A DNA stretch of 44,921 nucleotides, from contig JAGAQJ010000033.1 of the NCBI GenBank assembly GCA_017622845.1, positions 1-44,921 on the forward strand. The letters run 5' to 3'. Below are positions 30,596 to 38,672 of this stretch, one piece after another. The translations under genes were made by a program, and so were the position numbers. The stretch is from Lachnospiraceae bacterium (GTDB lineage: Bacteria > Bacillota > Clostridia > Lachnospirales > Lachnospiraceae). The notes under the pieces are model-generated. The model had not been told where the DNA came from. It made no database searches and saw nothing but the letters and a program-made list of their open reading frames with translations. The first letter of the stretch is position 1; each line of letters opens with the position of its first letter.

Positions 30596-31552
30596 TTACA
30601 CATCAAGCTCCTTGATAACTTCTGCAAGCGTATCAGCCGAACGTCTAAGATTTAACTGCTCCTCTTCGCTTAAAGAAATGGGTACTCTTGTCTCCACCCC
30701 GTCGCTGCCGACAACAGCCGGCATACTCAGCGCTATCCCTTCTATGCCGTACTCATCATGAATCATTCTTGATATCGGAAGAATAGAACGTTCATTTCTC
30801 ACAATCGCCTCACAAATCCGCTTTACTGACATCGCGATTCCATAATAGGTTGCTCTCTTTTTAGAGATAATCTCATAAGCGCTGTTTTTAACCTGCTCTG
30901 CAATCCTCTCCATGGACTCCTCATGCTGATAGTGTCCGCGCAGCTCACAGAAATCATTTAATGGAACACCGGAAACATTGGCACTGCTCCATGCAGCGAT
31001 TTCACTGTCTCCATGCTCACCAATAATAAAAGCATGAACGCTTTTGCTGTCTACATTGAGATGCTCTCCAAGCTTGTATTTGAGCCTTGCACTGTCAAGA
31101 ACTGTTCCGGAACCGATAACGCGGTTTTCCGGCATATTGCTGAGCTTACATGCCACGTAAGTGAGAATGTCAACCGGATTCGATACGATTAAAAGGATTC
31201 CCTGATAATTCCGATTGGCAATCTCCGGCATAATGCTCTTATAAATTCCTACATTCTTGTGTACGAGATCAAGTCTGGTTTCATCCGGCTTCTGATTTGC
31301 TCCTGCTGTTACAATGACAATTGCCGCATCAACAATATCATCATAACCGCCTGCATAAATGTTGACATGACCTACAAATGGGATACCATGCGCAATATCA
31401 AGCGCTTCTCCCTCTGCCTTATCATGATCCGCATCGATTAACACCATTTCTGAAAAGAGTCCGCTCTGCATCAGGCAAAACGCTGTCGCTGACCCTACAA
31501 AACCGCATCCCACAATCGCTACTTTTCTGTTGTTGATTACTACACGCTCCAT
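30596..31552 (-). CDS. ldh: L-lactate dehydrogenase
   Basis: The 318-residue protein has NAD-binding VGCGFVGSATA, substrate loop GANQKPDETR (Gln for lactate rather than Arg for malate; catalytic-loop Arg), SNPVDILTYVA, the proton-relay DSARLKYKL and catalytic His in GEHGDSE. It reduces pyruvate to L-lactate with NADH and regenerates NAD+ in fermentation. AAGGAGG precedes the ATG. A 133-bp mobile repeat lies 35 bases upstream in its leader, between the start codon and the likely -10 (TATAAT at 31727-31732). Confidence 0.95.
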   Translation of the reverse strand: MERVVINNRKVAIVGCGFVGSATAFCLMQSGLFSEMVLIDADHDKAEGEALDIAHGIPFVGHVNIYAGGYDDIVDAAIVIVTAGANQKPDETRLDLVHKNVGIYKSIMPEIANRNYQGILLIVSNPVDILTYVACKLSNMPENRVIGSGTVLDSARLKYKLGEHLNVDSKSVHAFIIGEHGDSEIAAWSSANVSGVPLNDFCELRGHYQHEESMERIAEQVKNSAYEIISKKRATYYGIAMSVKRICEAIVRNERSILPISRMIHDEYGIEGIALSMPAVVGSDGVETRVPISLSEEEQLNLRRSADTLAEVIKELDV

Positions 31553-31587
31553 TCTTTTGAATCCTCCTTATTTTTATATGAATATTG

Positions 31588-31720
31588 GTAACTATTCAGC
31601 AGACATATGCATTTACTGCGTTTGCCGTAAGAAAATGTATATTTGCCAGGAACAATTTCATCACCGAAGGTGATTATGCATGAATTTGTTCTTGTAACTA
31701 TGAAGGTACTGAATTGTTAC
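31588..31720 (+). mobile_element. 133-bp MITE-like element, family 2, in the ldh leader
   Basis: Begins GTAACTATTCAG and ends TACTGAATTGTTAC, flanked by GAATATTG (31580-31587) and GAATATTA (31721-31728), a 7 of 8 target duplication. Read in reverse its first 27 bases match the copy at 9252 almost exactly. The central hairpin keeps the same shape as that copy but with different stem sequence (GAACAAATTCAT... with apical CACC-TTC-GGTG). Confidence 0.8.
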
Positions 31721-31779
31721 GAATATTATAGTTTTTCCTATTCTACTAAATATGATACGCAATCCTGATATATGTCTGT

Positions 31780-32202
31780 TTAAACCGTGAATCCGTTAGA
31801 GGTCATATGCGCCACCTGACTTCCAAGCTCATCGCGGATCGTTATCTCATAATAACAGGTTTTTCTTCCCTCTTTTATCCTGCATGCCTCAGCAATCAGC
31901 CTGCTGCCCTTTGCCTTTCCGAGAAAGCTTATCGATGCTGTCAGAGAGACACTTGGTTCCTTATTCCAGTTTGATGCTACTGCAAACGCAAAATCTGCCA
32001 AAGTAAATATCGCTCCGCCCATTACCGCTCCCAACGCATTGCGGTGCGTCTCATTCAGCTCCATTGAGCATCTGGCATATCCGTCCTCTACCGCTTCAAC
32101 CACCGCCCCGTTTACCGTTGCAAAACGGTCATGCGAAAACCGCTCCCGCACTTCCTCAAGAGACACAGCTGTATTCTCATTTGTTTCCTGCATTTTATCC
32201 AT
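31780..32202 (-). CDS. PaaI-type hotdog thioesterase
   Basis: The 140-residue protein has the hotdog signature ETHRNALGAVMGGAIFTLADFA, with the acidic active-site Asp after GGAIFTLAD, and the strand SVSLTASISFLGKAKGS. It hydrolyses acyl-CoA thioesters; the acyl group is not predictable. Two ATGs compete: at 32202 (ribosome site only two bases away) and 32193 (AGAGG at 11). It lies convergently placed to none and upstream of ldh on the same strand, so it may be transcribed into the ldh leader. Confidence 0.85.
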   Translation of the reverse strand: MDKMQETNENTAVSLEEVRERFSHDRFATVNGAVVEAVEDGYARCSMELNETHRNALGAVMGGAIFTLADFAFAVASNWNKEPSVSLTASISFLGKAKGSRLIAEACRIKEGRKTCYYEITIRDELGSQVAHMTSNGFTV

Positions 32203-32319
32203 AACCTCTTTTCTTATTGTTTTAGAGTGTATAACTCTTCATAGGGCTGCTCCATCAAATAGGGACCTCCTTCTGCACAAGTCTGTTCCATCAGGCAATC
32301 CGCCGGACCTGTGTTCATA

Positions 32320-32352
32320 AAAAGCATGGTCTGCAGCGAAACCATGCTCTTT
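32320..32352 (-). terminator. Intrinsic terminator of the TetR gene
   Basis: AAAGCATGGT and ACCATGCTCTTT form a stem of about 9 pairs; on the minus strand TTTTTATG follows. It begins 13 bases after the TetR stop codon. Confidence 0.8.
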
Positions 32353-32364
32353 CCCTTTATCGTG

Positions 32365-32952
32365 TTATTTGATTACCATGCCCAAAATTCCCATAATATA
32401 TTCAATCTCCCTGTCGACTGCCTCCGCAGACACACCAATTGTCTGTGCCGATACCTTGAGTCCCTCAATCGTATAGGAAATATTTTTTGCCGCCTCAGCC
32501 GCGTCCTCGCAGACCATCCATTCCTGTTCCACGCCTTCCTTAATCAAATTCTCCAACGCAGAAACATTTTCAAGAAAGCTTTTTTTAATCGGGTTATCCG
32601 TTTCCAATATTTTATTTTCAAACATATACTCATATGCAGCCATTGTAAGGTTATCCTTTTTCTTCAAAATGGCTTTTTTCTGTTCATCGAGAAACATAAG
32701 CATAATCTCGCCCGGTGTAGCGTTTTTTGCTTTTCCGCTTTCTATAACGGAAGCGGTACTGATCCGCTCCTCCTCAAGCACTGCCTCAAAAAGCTCCTTT
32801 GTATTGGTAAAATATAAGTAAAGCCCCCCTCTGCTGATATTGCAGGCCTCTACGATATCTTTCATTGTAACAGCCCTGTAGCCGCTCTTATAAAATACAT
32901 CTTTTGCCTTTTCTACAATATACTTTTTCTTCTGCAACGACTTCTCTCCCAT
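32365..32952 (-). CDS. TetR-family transcriptional regulator
   Basis: The 195-residue protein has the TetR HTH: KKKYIVEKAKDVFYKSGYRAV, then TMKDIVEACNISRGGLYLYFTNTKELFEAV, followed by a ligand-binding helical domain without recognisable specificity. AAGGAG lies nine bases before the ATG at 32952; the longer frame to 32973 has none. It starts 24 bases after the unknown gene at 32977 on the same strand, so the two are probably co-transcribed. Target genes are unknown. Confidence 0.9.
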   Translation of the reverse strand: MGEKSLQKKKYIVEKAKDVFYKSGYRAVTMKDIVEACNISRGGLYLYFTNTKELFEAVLEEERISTASVIESGKAKNATPGEIMLMFLDEQKKAILKKKDNLTMAAYEYMFENKILETDNPIKKSFLENVSALENLIKEGVEQEWMVCEDAAEAAKNISYTIEGLKVSAQTIGVSAEAVDREIEYIMGILGMVIK

Positions 32953-32976
32953 ATCTATGCTCCTTGATTTCATGCC

Positions 32977-33441
32977 TTAATATTCTAATGGTTTTCTGAT
33001 TTCCATTAACTCCTTCAATTTTAACAGGAGCGCAAGATACACTCCGTTCTGCACACCCTCTGACCAAACAGCGCCTTTCACATCTCCGCGGAGAACATAT
33101 TTTGACAAAATATCCCCTAAAACCGTGATATCCTGCAAAGAACACGCATCAATCACCCGAAGCTCGTCCGCCGCTGTCTTCATGCGGTATCTTGAATAAG
33201 TGTACACGTAATTTCTATTTAAAAAGTCTGTTGTCTTGATTTCCTTAATGAAGCTAAGCAGAGTCGAGTCATAAACCGGAACTGCCATAGAGTTCCTGCC
33301 GATTCCTTCGCCGCTGTAAATGTCTGATGTACTGCTGCCGCTTTTGCTTTGAAGCCATGACAAATATTTCATCAGCTTTGCCACGTCCTCCTGATAACAT
33401 ATAATGATTTCATCTCTCGAAAGCTTCACGCGATCCTGCAT
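32977..33441 (-). CDS. Conserved-looking protein of unknown function (154 aa)
   Basis: GAGGAGG lies seven bases before the ATG at 33441. The predicted protein is soluble and mixed: helix YQEDVAKLMKYLSWLQSKS, a Gly/Ser-rich loop SGEGIGRNSM, a strand-helix part VPVYDSTLLSFIKEIKTTDF, a YTYSRYRMKTAADELR helix and a final VLGDILSKYVLRGDVKGAVWSEG region. No family is recognised. It overlaps closely with the TetR gene downstream (gap 24 bases), which suggests shared expression and possibly a shared function. Confidence 0.65.
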   Translation of the reverse strand: MQDRVKLSRDEIIICYQEDVAKLMKYLSWLQSKSGSSTSDIYSGEGIGRNSMAVPVYDSTLLSFIKEIKTTDFLNRNYVYTYSRYRMKTAADELRVIDACSLQDITVLGDILSKYVLRGDVKGAVWSEGVQNGVYLALLLKLKELMEIRKPLEY

Positions 33442-33530
33442 ACGAGTTCCTCCTCTGCACACTGATAGTTATATTTTAACATAAAACCAGAAAATGTACA
33501 GTCATTAATTATGGAAATTTGTAACGAAGC

Positions 33531-33729
33531 GTAACCGTTCAGCCGTATGGACTATTTTATCAGGACGAAGGTCGGCAGTCCTATGCTGTGACAGGCAATT
33601 GGACTGCCGACCTTCTGTGCATTGACAACTGTTCCGTTTTATGATTTCACTGAACAGAAAACGGCAGCCGGAGGGATATTATCTGACGTTTTCGTCCGGA
33701 TAGAAATGCAAGAAAGACTGAACTGTTAC
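33531..33729 (+). mobile_element. About 200-bp MITE-like element, family 1 (short form)
   Basis: Begins GTAACCGTTCAGCC and ends GACTGAACTGTTAC. The interior has the hairpin GAAGGTCGGCAGTCC / GGACTGCCGACCTTC with a 22-base loop, and CTGTTC / GAACAG beyond it. A second GTAAC at 33521 makes a start there possible; then the flanks GGAAATTT and TAAAATTT agree at 6 of 8 positions. It occupies most of the 33442-33839 gap; the VanZ promoter follows at 33751. Confidence 0.75.
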
Positions 33730-33750
33730 TAAAATTTAATAAAAATTTAC

Positions 33751-33779
33751 TTGTTATCCGCAAATCGGGATAATATAAT
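33751..33779 (+). promoter_or_regulatory. Promoter of the VanZ gene
   Basis: TTGTTA (33751-33756), 17 bases, TATAAT (33774-33779), about 60 bases before the start codon. It begins 21 bases after the mobile element. Confidence 0.75.
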
Positions 33780-33839
33780 AAAGGCTGCTTTATCACATAA
33801 TAAATTATCCAAATTTGTAAGATTAAAGGAGATTACTGC

Positions 33840-34340
33840 ATGCGTTTTTTTATAAAGCCGCTGTCATTTATCCCGGCGCTTATCATGATGTATATTATTT
33901 TCTCATTTTCCGCTCAAACCGGTACTGCCAGCTCGAAGCTCAGCTATAAAGTCACCCGGCAGGTCGTTTCTGCTGCAGACAATGCACTGGACTTAGAGCT
34001 TACCGAACAGCAGGTCAACCGGTGTATTCAGAAAATCCACTTTTATATAAGAAAAATCGCCCATTTCACGGAATATTTCCTGCTTGCAGTGTCCGTCTCC
34101 ATACCGCTGTATGTCTATGGCATTCGCGGCATCTGGCTTGTGCTGACCGCAGGCATCTTGTGCTCCGGCTTTGCTGCTTTGGACGAATTTCACCAGCTTT
34201 TTGTACAGGGCCGCGGTGCTTCCGTGCGCGATGTGATCATTGATAGCTGCGGCGCTCTTGTCGGAATTTTGTTTGTCAGAATTTTCGGATATATTTTCAG
34301 AAAGACAATTTTTGAGCCATTGCATAAGCATTCCATCTGA
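33840..34340 (+). CDS. VanZ-family membrane protein
   Basis: The 166-residue protein has four hydrophobic helices and the VanZ core: FSFSAQTG near the first helix, then IRKIAHFTEYFLLAV and GFAALDEFHQLFVQGRGASVRDVIIDSCGALVG, split here as DEFHQLF and GRGASVRDVI. VanZ proteins are linked to lipid/teicoplanin susceptibility and phosphobutyrate metabolism, but the biochemical role is unsettled. AAAGGAG lies eight bases before the ATG. Convergent with the hydrolase gene at 34388, sharing a terminator. Confidence 0.92.
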   Translation: MRFFIKPLSFIPALIMMYIIFSFSAQTGTASSKLSYKVTRQVVSAADNALDLELTEQQVNRCIQKIHFYIRKIAHFTEYFLLAVSVSIPLYVYGIRGIWLVLTAGILCSGFAALDEFHQLFVQGRGASVRDVIIDSCGALVGILFVRIFGYIFRKTIFEPLHKHSI

Positions 34341-34342
34341 AC

Positions 34343-34382
34343 AAAAAGGAGGCTCCTCACGATGTGAAGGAACCCCCTTTTA
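34343..34382. terminator. Bidirectional terminator between VanZ and hydrolase genes
   Basis: AAAAGGAGGCTCCTCAC and GTGAAGGAACCCCCTTTT pair with mismatches; A-rich on one side and T-rich on the other, so it can serve both converging transcripts. Confidence 0.75.
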
Positions 34383-34387
34383 TTTTA

Positions 34388-35218
34388 TCAAAGACTTACA
34401 AAATTATGCTTTAGCCAGCTTGCGCAAAGCGTTATCCACTGCTCACACTGCGGTTCTATTTCCTTGCCCTCCATCATTGCTGTCTCTTTTGTAGCAAGAG
34501 CATATCCGTGTCCTCCGTGCGGAAAAACATGATATTCGAAATTCACGCCTGCTTTCCTGAGTGCGGCAGCAAACATCAGGGAATTTTCAAGCGGAACAGC
34601 TCCGTCCTCGAAGGTATGCCACATAAACACAGGAGGCACCTTGTCAGTTACCTGATTCTCAAGGCTCAATTCCTTTTCCAGCTCCTCACTTGCCTTGCTT
34701 CCCATCAAATTGACGAAGCTTCCTCTGTGTGCAAATTCTCCTGATGTAATCACAGGATATGCAAGTATCATGCCATTGGGCTGATACTGCTCTTTATTCA
34801 TCTGCATCTCTTTCTCAAGCCAATCCTTATCCCAAAAGCAGCCAAGGCTTGCAGCAAGATGTCCTCCTGCCGAAAAACCTGCAACAAGAATCTTGTCCTT
34901 ATCTATGGCATACTCAGCCGCATGCTCTCTGATATATGCCATAGACCATGCAAGCTCCATAAGCTCCTGCGGATGTTCCACACCTTGTCTTGAAATATCA
35001 TACCAAAGCACTGCTGCATGGCAGCCTGCTGTCAGAAAATGAAACGCGACAGGCTCTCCCTCTCTGACAGACACATGTTCATATCCTCCGCCCGGGCAGA
35101 TTAAAACAAGCGGTCGCTTGCGGTCACCGTAAGTTTCAGGATGGTCGTCCTGTATATATAAAGATAAAACTGCCTGTACGCTTCCTTTTACTTCCACTTT
35201 CACACTTTCGTATTTCAT
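34388..35218 (-). CDS. Alpha/beta-hydrolase, esterase-like
   Basis: The 276-residue protein has an oxyanion-hole motif CPGGGYEHVS, the nucleophile elbow GFSAGGHLAASLG (Ser about 115), a catalytic Asp candidate in WHTFEDGAVP and the His in HGGHGYALA, giving a complete Ser-Asp-His triad. It resembles the BD-FAE/acetyl-xylan esterase-like group, which cleaves acyl esters from plant polysaccharides or small molecules. No signal peptide, so intracellular. GGAGAGTCAGT precedes the ATG. Confidence 0.88.
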   Translation of the reverse strand: MKYESVKVEVKGSVQAVLSLYIQDDHPETYGDRKRPLVLICPGGGYEHVSVREGEPVAFHFLTAGCHAAVLWYDISRQGVEHPQELMELAWSMAYIREHAAEYAIDKDKILVAGFSAGGHLAASLGCFWDKDWLEKEMQMNKEQYQPNGMILAYPVITSGEFAHRGSFVNLMGSKASEELEKELSLENQVTDKVPPVFMWHTFEDGAVPLENSLMFAAALRKAGVNFEYHVFPHGGHGYALATKETAMMEGKEIEPQCEQWITLCASWLKHNFVSL

Positions 35219-35253
35219 ACTGACTCTCCATTCTTGCTTTTCAAACCACCTGT

Positions 35254-36339
35254 TTAATTAAATACTGCTGTTCTGCCCTTTTGAGCTATTGCAATATAGG
35301 TCTTACCCTCGTTGAGCTGTATCTCATTCCCAAAATCATCATAATATACCGTCGGGGTATAATCGCCTGCCTTCTGCCATGTCACATGAATGCACTTACC
35401 CTTTGTAAAATAATATCCGTCTTCTGTGTTGTCAATATTTTGGAAATACAGATAGCCCTTGTCATCAAGCCTGCACCACTTTGTATTCTGTACGATAACA
35501 TTGGCAAATTTGAGCTGCTGACCGTTCAGTCCGTCTGTCTGTGCCTTTCCGTGAATGGACTTGTAATACATGCCGTCAGCAGGATTGTATGTAAAGGCAC
35601 TCTTTGTATAAGTAAAAATCTGGGACAAATCAATCGTATTGGCGGTTGCTGCTGCCGCTCCATACTGCTCTAATGTATTAACGCCGTCTGCAAAAGTAAA
35701 ATGCTTCGGATTGTAAAAGCCCTCTCTGATATTCAGTGAATATCCAAGCCCCGTGCAGGCATTGATTATCCCGGAAGCGCTTGTATATGCATTGTGCGGC
35801 GCTTTTCTGTCCGAGGTTCTGAAGAATGCACCGGAACCGGGAGCGCCTCCTCCGACACCGTACTGGTTTGTGCCTGATATATTATTGATATCAGGAGCTG
35901 TAATGCGGTCCTTCATATAGAAAACACCCCCGAAATGAATCAATATCGGGTCCCACTCCGTCGCCTCAGGAATATAGTAGGCTCTGCAGCTTCGAACATT
36001 TCCTATCTTGGAAAGTCCTGTCCAATTACTGATGACTGCCATCTGGCGTGAAATCTCGCCCTCCTCCATAATTTCATACAAGATGTCCGCATTGCTGATT
36101 CCATAGGAAGGCTGTGCTACCTTGTCGGTAGGCATCATTATGGCGATTGGACGGACTACTGCCTGCTCTGCCGGTACCCACTCATTTGTGTAGACACTTC
36201 TAACGTATCCCGGAAGCGCTTCATCAGCCTTTACCACTGTCTGCTGCGTTATGCTGCTGCCCGGCAGCACTGCCAGCGCTGCTGCTGCAAGTATAACAGC
36301 GGTTAATTTTTTCAGTGTTTTTACTACATTTCGTTTCAT
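35254..36339 (-). CDS. DUF3048 lipoprotein-like/secreted protein (YerB type)
   Basis: The 361-residue protein starts with a signal peptide (basic MKRNVVKTLKK, hydrophobic core TAVILAAAALAVLPG). The rest has DUF3048 features: RPIAIMMPTDKVAQPSYGISNADILYEIMEEG, RSCRAYY, FHFGG-like HFGGVFYMKD and the second-domain motif KTYIAIAQKG. Family members such as YerB are exported to the cell surface of Gram-positives; function is unclear. No lipobox Cys near the cleavage site, so it is probably secreted rather than lipidated. GAAGGGAG precedes the ATG. Confidence 0.88.
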   Translation of the reverse strand: MKRNVVKTLKKLTAVILAAAALAVLPGSSITQQTVVKADEALPGYVRSVYTNEWVPAEQAVVRPIAIMMPTDKVAQPSYGISNADILYEIMEEGEISRQMAVISNWTGLSKIGNVRSCRAYYIPEATEWDPILIHFGGVFYMKDRITAPDINNISGTNQYGVGGGAPGSGAFFRTSDRKAPHNAYTSASGIINACTGLGYSLNIREGFYNPKHFTFADGVNTLEQYGAAAATANTIDLSQIFTYTKSAFTYNPADGMYYKSIHGKAQTDGLNGQQLKFANVIVQNTKWCRLDDKGYLYFQNIDNTEDGYYFTKGKCIHVTWQKAGDYTPTVYYDDFGNEIQLNEGKTYIAIAQKGRTAVFN

Positions 36340-36381
36340 AGTATTCTCCCTTCATAAAAAACATTTTTAATTGAAACAATT

Positions 36382-37998
36382 CTAAAAATTAATTTTTGAT
36401 TTTGCCTTTACTTTGTCCTGCGGCACATCGTGACTGCTTTTGTACTGCCTGATTTCATCAAGAAACGCTTCCCCGAATTTTTCGTATTTTGTCTGCCCCA
36501 CACCTGATATGCCGAGCATCTCATCACGTGTCAACGGCAGATATGTACTCATCTCCTTCAAGGTTTTATCCGTAAATACCACATACGCAGGAACCTGCAA
36601 TTCTTTGGCGAGACTGTTGCGGAGCAGTCTGAGCCGGTCATACAGTTCCGGATTGCCAGAAGCTATTCTCACGCCTTCTCCTGCTTTCACAAGCGGCCGT
36701 TTTGCACTTGCAGCGCTGTATGCATACTCAGGATGCCTGTCGAGCTTCTCCTGATGGTTTTCCGCCTCAAGCTGCCGCATACAATTTCCGCAGCTGCCGC
36801 AGAAGGAATCTGCCTTCTCTCCGAAATAATTTAACATAAATTTGCGGTAACAGTATTTTGTATGACAGTAAAAGGTCATTTGCTTTAGCCGTTCCCTGTC
36901 CTTTTCCATCACATTCGCAAGCTCAGTCTCACTCAGCCCCTCATTTTCGCGGTTGTTCTCGATAAAAAAACGATTGGTATGTACATCCTGCGGACTATAT
37001 AACAGATAGCAGTCCGCCTTCTCACCATCGCGCCCTGCGCGCCCTGCCTCCTGATAATAGCTCTCCATGTTCTTGGGCATATTGTAGTGAATCACAAACC
37101 GCACATCGGGTTTATCAATCCCCATGCCGAATGCATTGGTCGCCACCATGATATGTGTTTTGTCGTAAGTAAATTCCTCCTGATTTCTGCGCCGCTCCTC
37201 ATCAGACAGACCTGCGTGATATTTTGATACGTCAAGCCCCCTCTCCGAAAGCAGGTCATACACCTCCTCCACCAGCTTCCTGGTGATACAGTAGATAATA
37301 CCGCTCTCGTCATAATGCTCCCTGAGCAGTTTAAACAGTTCCGTCTTTTTATCCTTGGTATGCTTCACAAAAAAGGAAAGATTCTTCCTGTCAAAGCCTG
37401 TCGTTACTATCTTTGGTTCCCTTAACTTCAGAATCCTCATGACATCATCACGGACTTCCTTTGTAGCTGTCGCCGTAAAAGCCCCGACAATCGGTCTTTT
37501 GGGCAGCCGCTCCACAAACTCCACAATTTTCAGATAGCTTGGTCTGAAATCCTGACCCCACTGCGACACACAATGTACCTCATCGACACTGATAAACGAG
37601 ATATCCGCATGGACTGCAAAATCGAGAAAGGACTCTGTAAGAAGCCGCTCCGGCGCTGCATAAATGATTTTATATTTTCCCTTTTTTGCAAAATCCAGCG
37701 CTTTAAAATATTGTCCCTGCGTCAAAGAGCTATTCAGGTATGCCGCATAAACGCCCACTTGATTCAGTGCCGCCACCTGATCCTTCATCAGACTAATCAG
37801 CGGAGATATCACCAGCGTAATTCCTTCAAACATCAGCGCCGGCACCTGATAGCAAAGCGACTTGCCTGCGCCCGTCGGCATGATGCCGAATACATCTCTG
37901 CCCTCCAATAATCCATCTATCAGGGATTCCTGCCCGTCACGAAAAGAATCATATCCAAAATAGCTTTTCAAAATCTCATATTTATTCTGTCCGTTCAT
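36382..37998 (-). CDS. recQ: RecQ-family ATP-dependent DNA helicase (short form)
   Basis: The 538-residue helicase has Walker A GAGKSLCYQ (Lys46), Walker B SVDEVHCVSQWGQ, motif VI region QEAGRAGRDGE, a Zn-binding cluster CHTKYC...CGSCGNC, and a C-terminal HRDC (LYDRLRLLRNSLAKE, MLGISGVGQTKYEKFG). The usual winged-helix RQC segment between the Zn domain and HRDC (about 100 residues in E. coli RecQ) appears to be missing, since HRDC begins about 60 residues after the Zn cysteines. It unwinds DNA 3'-5' in repair. AGGGATAAC precedes the ATG. Confidence 0.92.
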   Translation of the reverse strand: MNGQNKYEILKSYFGYDSFRDGQESLIDGLLEGRDVFGIMPTGAGKSLCYQVPALMFEGITLVISPLISLMKDQVAALNQVGVYAAYLNSSLTQGQYFKALDFAKKGKYKIIYAAPERLLTESFLDFAVHADISFISVDEVHCVSQWGQDFRPSYLKIVEFVERLPKRPIVGAFTATATKEVRDDVMRILKLREPKIVTTGFDRKNLSFFVKHTKDKKTELFKLLREHYDESGIIYCITRKLVEEVYDLLSERGLDVSKYHAGLSDEERRRNQEEFTYDKTHIMVATNAFGMGIDKPDVRFVIHYNMPKNMESYYQEAGRAGRDGEKADCYLLYSPQDVHTNRFFIENNRENEGLSETELANVMEKDRERLKQMTFYCHTKYCYRKFMLNYFGEKADSFCGSCGNCMRQLEAENHQEKLDRHPEYAYSAASAKRPLVKAGEGVRIASGNPELYDRLRLLRNSLAKELQVPAYVVFTDKTLKEMSTYLPLTRDEMLGISGVGQTKYEKFGEAFLDEIRQYKSSHDVPQDKVKAKSKINF

Positions 37999-38019
37999 GT
38001 TATCCCTACTCTGTATCCT

Positions 38020-38655
38020 CTAATTTGTTGTCTTATTATGGTTTACTGCCTTTCGCAGCTTCGCCTTTAACCGCTGCAGCGCATTGTCAGCAGACTTCTC
38101 ATCTCTGGAAAGAACCTTGGCAATCTGCGAGTAACTCATGCCCGTGATATACAAATCAAGCACCTGCTTTTCAAAGCTGCTAAGCTCCTTGTCAATAATA
38201 GCCTCTATATCAGCTACATTTTCTTTGTCAATGACAAGCTGCTCCGGATTCATCTCTGTCTCTGAGACAAGCACATTGACAAGCTCTATGCTGTTGTCAT
38301 CACCTTCTGTTCCTGTCATATCCGCATAAAGTGATATATATGTATTTAACGGTGTATGCTTCTCCCGGCGTGATGCCTGCACTGCATTGTACATCTGACG
38401 GGATATGCACAAATCTGCAAACGTATAAAAGCTTGCATCTCTGCCTGCATCATAATCTCTTACCGCCTTGAAAAGTCCAATCATGCCCTCCTGAATCAGG
38501 TCATCGCTGTCCGCTCCGAGAATATACATGGATTTTGCCTTTTTCCGTACCAGATTTTTGTATTTGTCCATAATATAATCCGTAACCTGTGCCTCACCGT
38601 CTCTCAGCCTGTCTATCAGTTCCTCGTCAGTTAAACCTTCATAGATGTCCGGCAT
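38020..38655 (-). CDS. sigH: RNA polymerase sigma factor SigH
   Basis: The 211-residue sigma factor has region 2 LVRKKAKSMYILGADSDDLIQEGMIGLFKAVRDYD, split as DDLIQEGMIGLFKA, TFADLCISRQM, and a region 4 HTH (LSSFEKQVLDLYITGMSYSQIAKVL, SADNALQRLK). Position directly after rlmB in the cysE-cysS-mrnC-rlmB-sigH order is the Bacillus SigH locus, the transition-state sigma needed for early sporulation and competence. GAGG is 11 bases before the ATG, within the end of rlmB's stop region. Confidence 0.9.
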   Translation of the reverse strand: MPDIYEGLTDEELIDRLRDGEAQVTDYIMDKYKNLVRKKAKSMYILGADSDDLIQEGMIGLFKAVRDYDAGRDASFYTFADLCISRQMYNAVQASRREKHTPLNTYISLYADMTGTEGDDNSIELVNVLVSETEMNPEQLVIDKENVADIEAIIDKELSSFEKQVLDLYITGMSYSQIAKVLSRDEKSADNALQRLKAKLRKAVNHNKTTN

Positions 38656-38672
38656 ATACTATCTGATACCTC

